64,000 nucleotides of DNA from Cherax quadricarinatus (Eukaryota; Arthropoda; Malacostraca; Decapoda; Parastacidae): contig NW_027195551.1 of the NCBI RefSeq assembly GCF_038502225.1, positions 12,501 to 76,500 on the forward strand, in the 5' to 3' direction. Below are positions 62,705-64,000 of the stretch, piece by piece. Position numbers and translations under genes: made by a program. Numbering within the stretch: the stretch's first letter is position 1; each line of letters begins with the position of its first letter. The notes under the pieces were generated by a model. That model had not been told where the DNA came from. It did no database searches and saw only the letters and a list, made by a program, of their open reading frames with translations.

Positions 62705-64000
62705 CTGTTGGTCGTATTCAACTGTACATACTGTTTATTACTGGACCTACAAGTGTCCACTCCACAGAGTGGGCAGTGATCAGAATAATGCTTCGTATTT
62801 GAAGGGCAAATCTAACCAGTTTCTGAATGACTAAATTGACGTAACGCTATCAACTGAAGGGAAAGACTATTTCAGTGTTCCACCACTCTGCGGAAAAAAA
62901 AAGAACAGTATTGCTTGCTACAGAGTTTCTTACCAATGGTTGCGTAATTGTTTCACTTTGATCTTCAAAGAATATTAGTAACTGCAAAATTCATTATTAT
63001 GTACAAGTCCAAAATGAAGTTCATTGTCCATTCTGAGTGCTTCGGCAGCCTGTCCAGGTCTGTTTAGACACTTAGTCACAGATATTGCACGAACTATGTA
63101 ACTCTGAATGTATGCAAGGACTGTCCAAGGTCTGGTCCCTGAAGGGCCATTCTCTTCCTATTTCGCTATGCATGGTTTGAGTTCCGTCGTGGGGCAGTGA
63201 TCCTCGGAACAATCAGTAAAGAAAAAAATCAATTATCCTTTTGAAAGGTTAGTATTAACATCATCACGAACCCCATCATCATCACCTTCGTTCCCGTCAT
63301 CATTCCCATCAACATAAATTTTATCATACAATCCCCAAAATCAACACTAGAGTTTACACAAACTATTCAAGCTAGCCTTGGATGTTCGGACATGTAATAT
63401 TATGCTATAAAAAACTGATTGGCTGACAATTATGGCTTAAAATGTTTATGAAATGTTGTTTCCAAATGCAGATCCAATTATAATGTTTTCTGAATTGGTT
63501 AAGCTTTTAACGTTCAAACTCTCTCAAATTTATTTTGGCAAAACTGATATAAAAAATCGGCATTTCATTATATGAAATAAAAATGACTGATGAATCGAAG
63601 TTACTTAAAAACAAAATCTGTTTCTACAAATGGAGTACTTTTGTGCGCCTTTTTTTTTCTTTTTTAATATAACTTCCTGCAAGGTTCTCGTGTATATATT
63701 GAGAACATTTCATAAATTCAGCTTCAAATTTATAATTGTGTTGTACTGTAATTAATGAAAGATTCATATAATAATTTTCATGTGTAGTTGTTTTCTGATC
63801 AAGTTTGAGTAAACTTTTCACAAATTTTGTTTGGGTTGCCATAACTTTAGAAAACCTCTTCTGAAGGATGAAATTGTTATTGGAGAGTGAAGGTGCCGAT
63901 TTACTAATTTTATTATTGAAATAGCATAGCTTTATCTCCGTAAAATAACTTAAAAAGTGAACTCCTTCTCAGAGGCTTTACTCACTAGTGGCTGATGCAT
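62060..64000. other. Unassigned AT-rich segment to the window end
   Basis: It contains a (CT)n tract at about 62671-62699 and otherwise no recognisable gene, tandem repeat or transposon protein. Frames of 72-86 codons here have no known motif. Confidence 0.4.

Overview
The window looks like nuclear DNA of a decapod crustacean, most likely a crayfish or relative. This rests on repeat families I recall as typical of decapod genomes, which I could not verify by search: a LINE whose 3' end carries a GGGGGCGTTGACCCC-type tail, an RTE-type LINE, and a ~390 bp TA-flanked inverted-repeat element beginning GTCGTGCCGAAT. No operons, bacterial signals, rRNA or intact tRNA genes are visible, and I find no convincing host protein-coding gene. 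By my coordinates roughly half of the 64 kb is tandem repeat. Most of the rest is transposon remains or AT-rich sequence I cannot assign.

Layout. 1-1240: 42-bp minisatellite. 1289-7443: 30-bp array, about 205 copies. 7861-13232: 44-bp array with 58-bp and 84-bp higher-order variants. 13.6-15.2 kb: a TA microsatellite, a small 30-bp array and a 47-bp hairpin. 15.2-17.0 kb: an array with a ~358-bp, four-monomer higher-order repeat. 17.05-17.24 kb: TTA microsatellite. 17.25-21.42 kb: 41-bp array, about 101 copies. 21.6-26.64 kb: a dead Ty3/gypsy-type element (protease and integrase) split by a nearly full-length dead LINE on the minus strand. 26.8-28.45 kb: a 34-bp array and a second dead LINE. 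29.6-30.1 kb: 18-bp array. 30.7-32.77 kb: microsatellites and two inverted copies of the ~390 bp element. 33.1-37.25 and 39.07-40.57 kb: related arrays built on a 19-bp G-rich monomer. 43.6-47.4 kb: an RTE LINE with an uninterrupted 973-codon endonuclease/reverse-transcriptase frame. 47.5-50.7 kb: a decayed LINE with a restriction-like endonuclease. 53.0-57.37 kb: another 19-bp array, about 227 copies. 57.95-59.57 kb: a 5'-truncated RTE copy. 59.9-64 kb: small repeats, a third ~390 bp element, a hairpin, and unassigned AT-rich DNA.

How it fits together. Apart from the RTE, which may still encode active protein, nothing here works as a pathway. The window records repeat birth and decay: LINEs inserting into older elements, TA-flanked elements inside TA tracts, and at least one minisatellite that seems to have been amplified from a transposon leader. 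The very long open frames across the arrays exist because the monomers lack stop codons in those frames; I do not annotate them as genes. I found no clear new molecular system. The most useful leads are the related 19-bp array family with G-quadruplex potential, the 44-bp array of alternating purine-pyrimidine sequence, the protease-next-to-integrase order of the gypsy-like element, and the open RTE.
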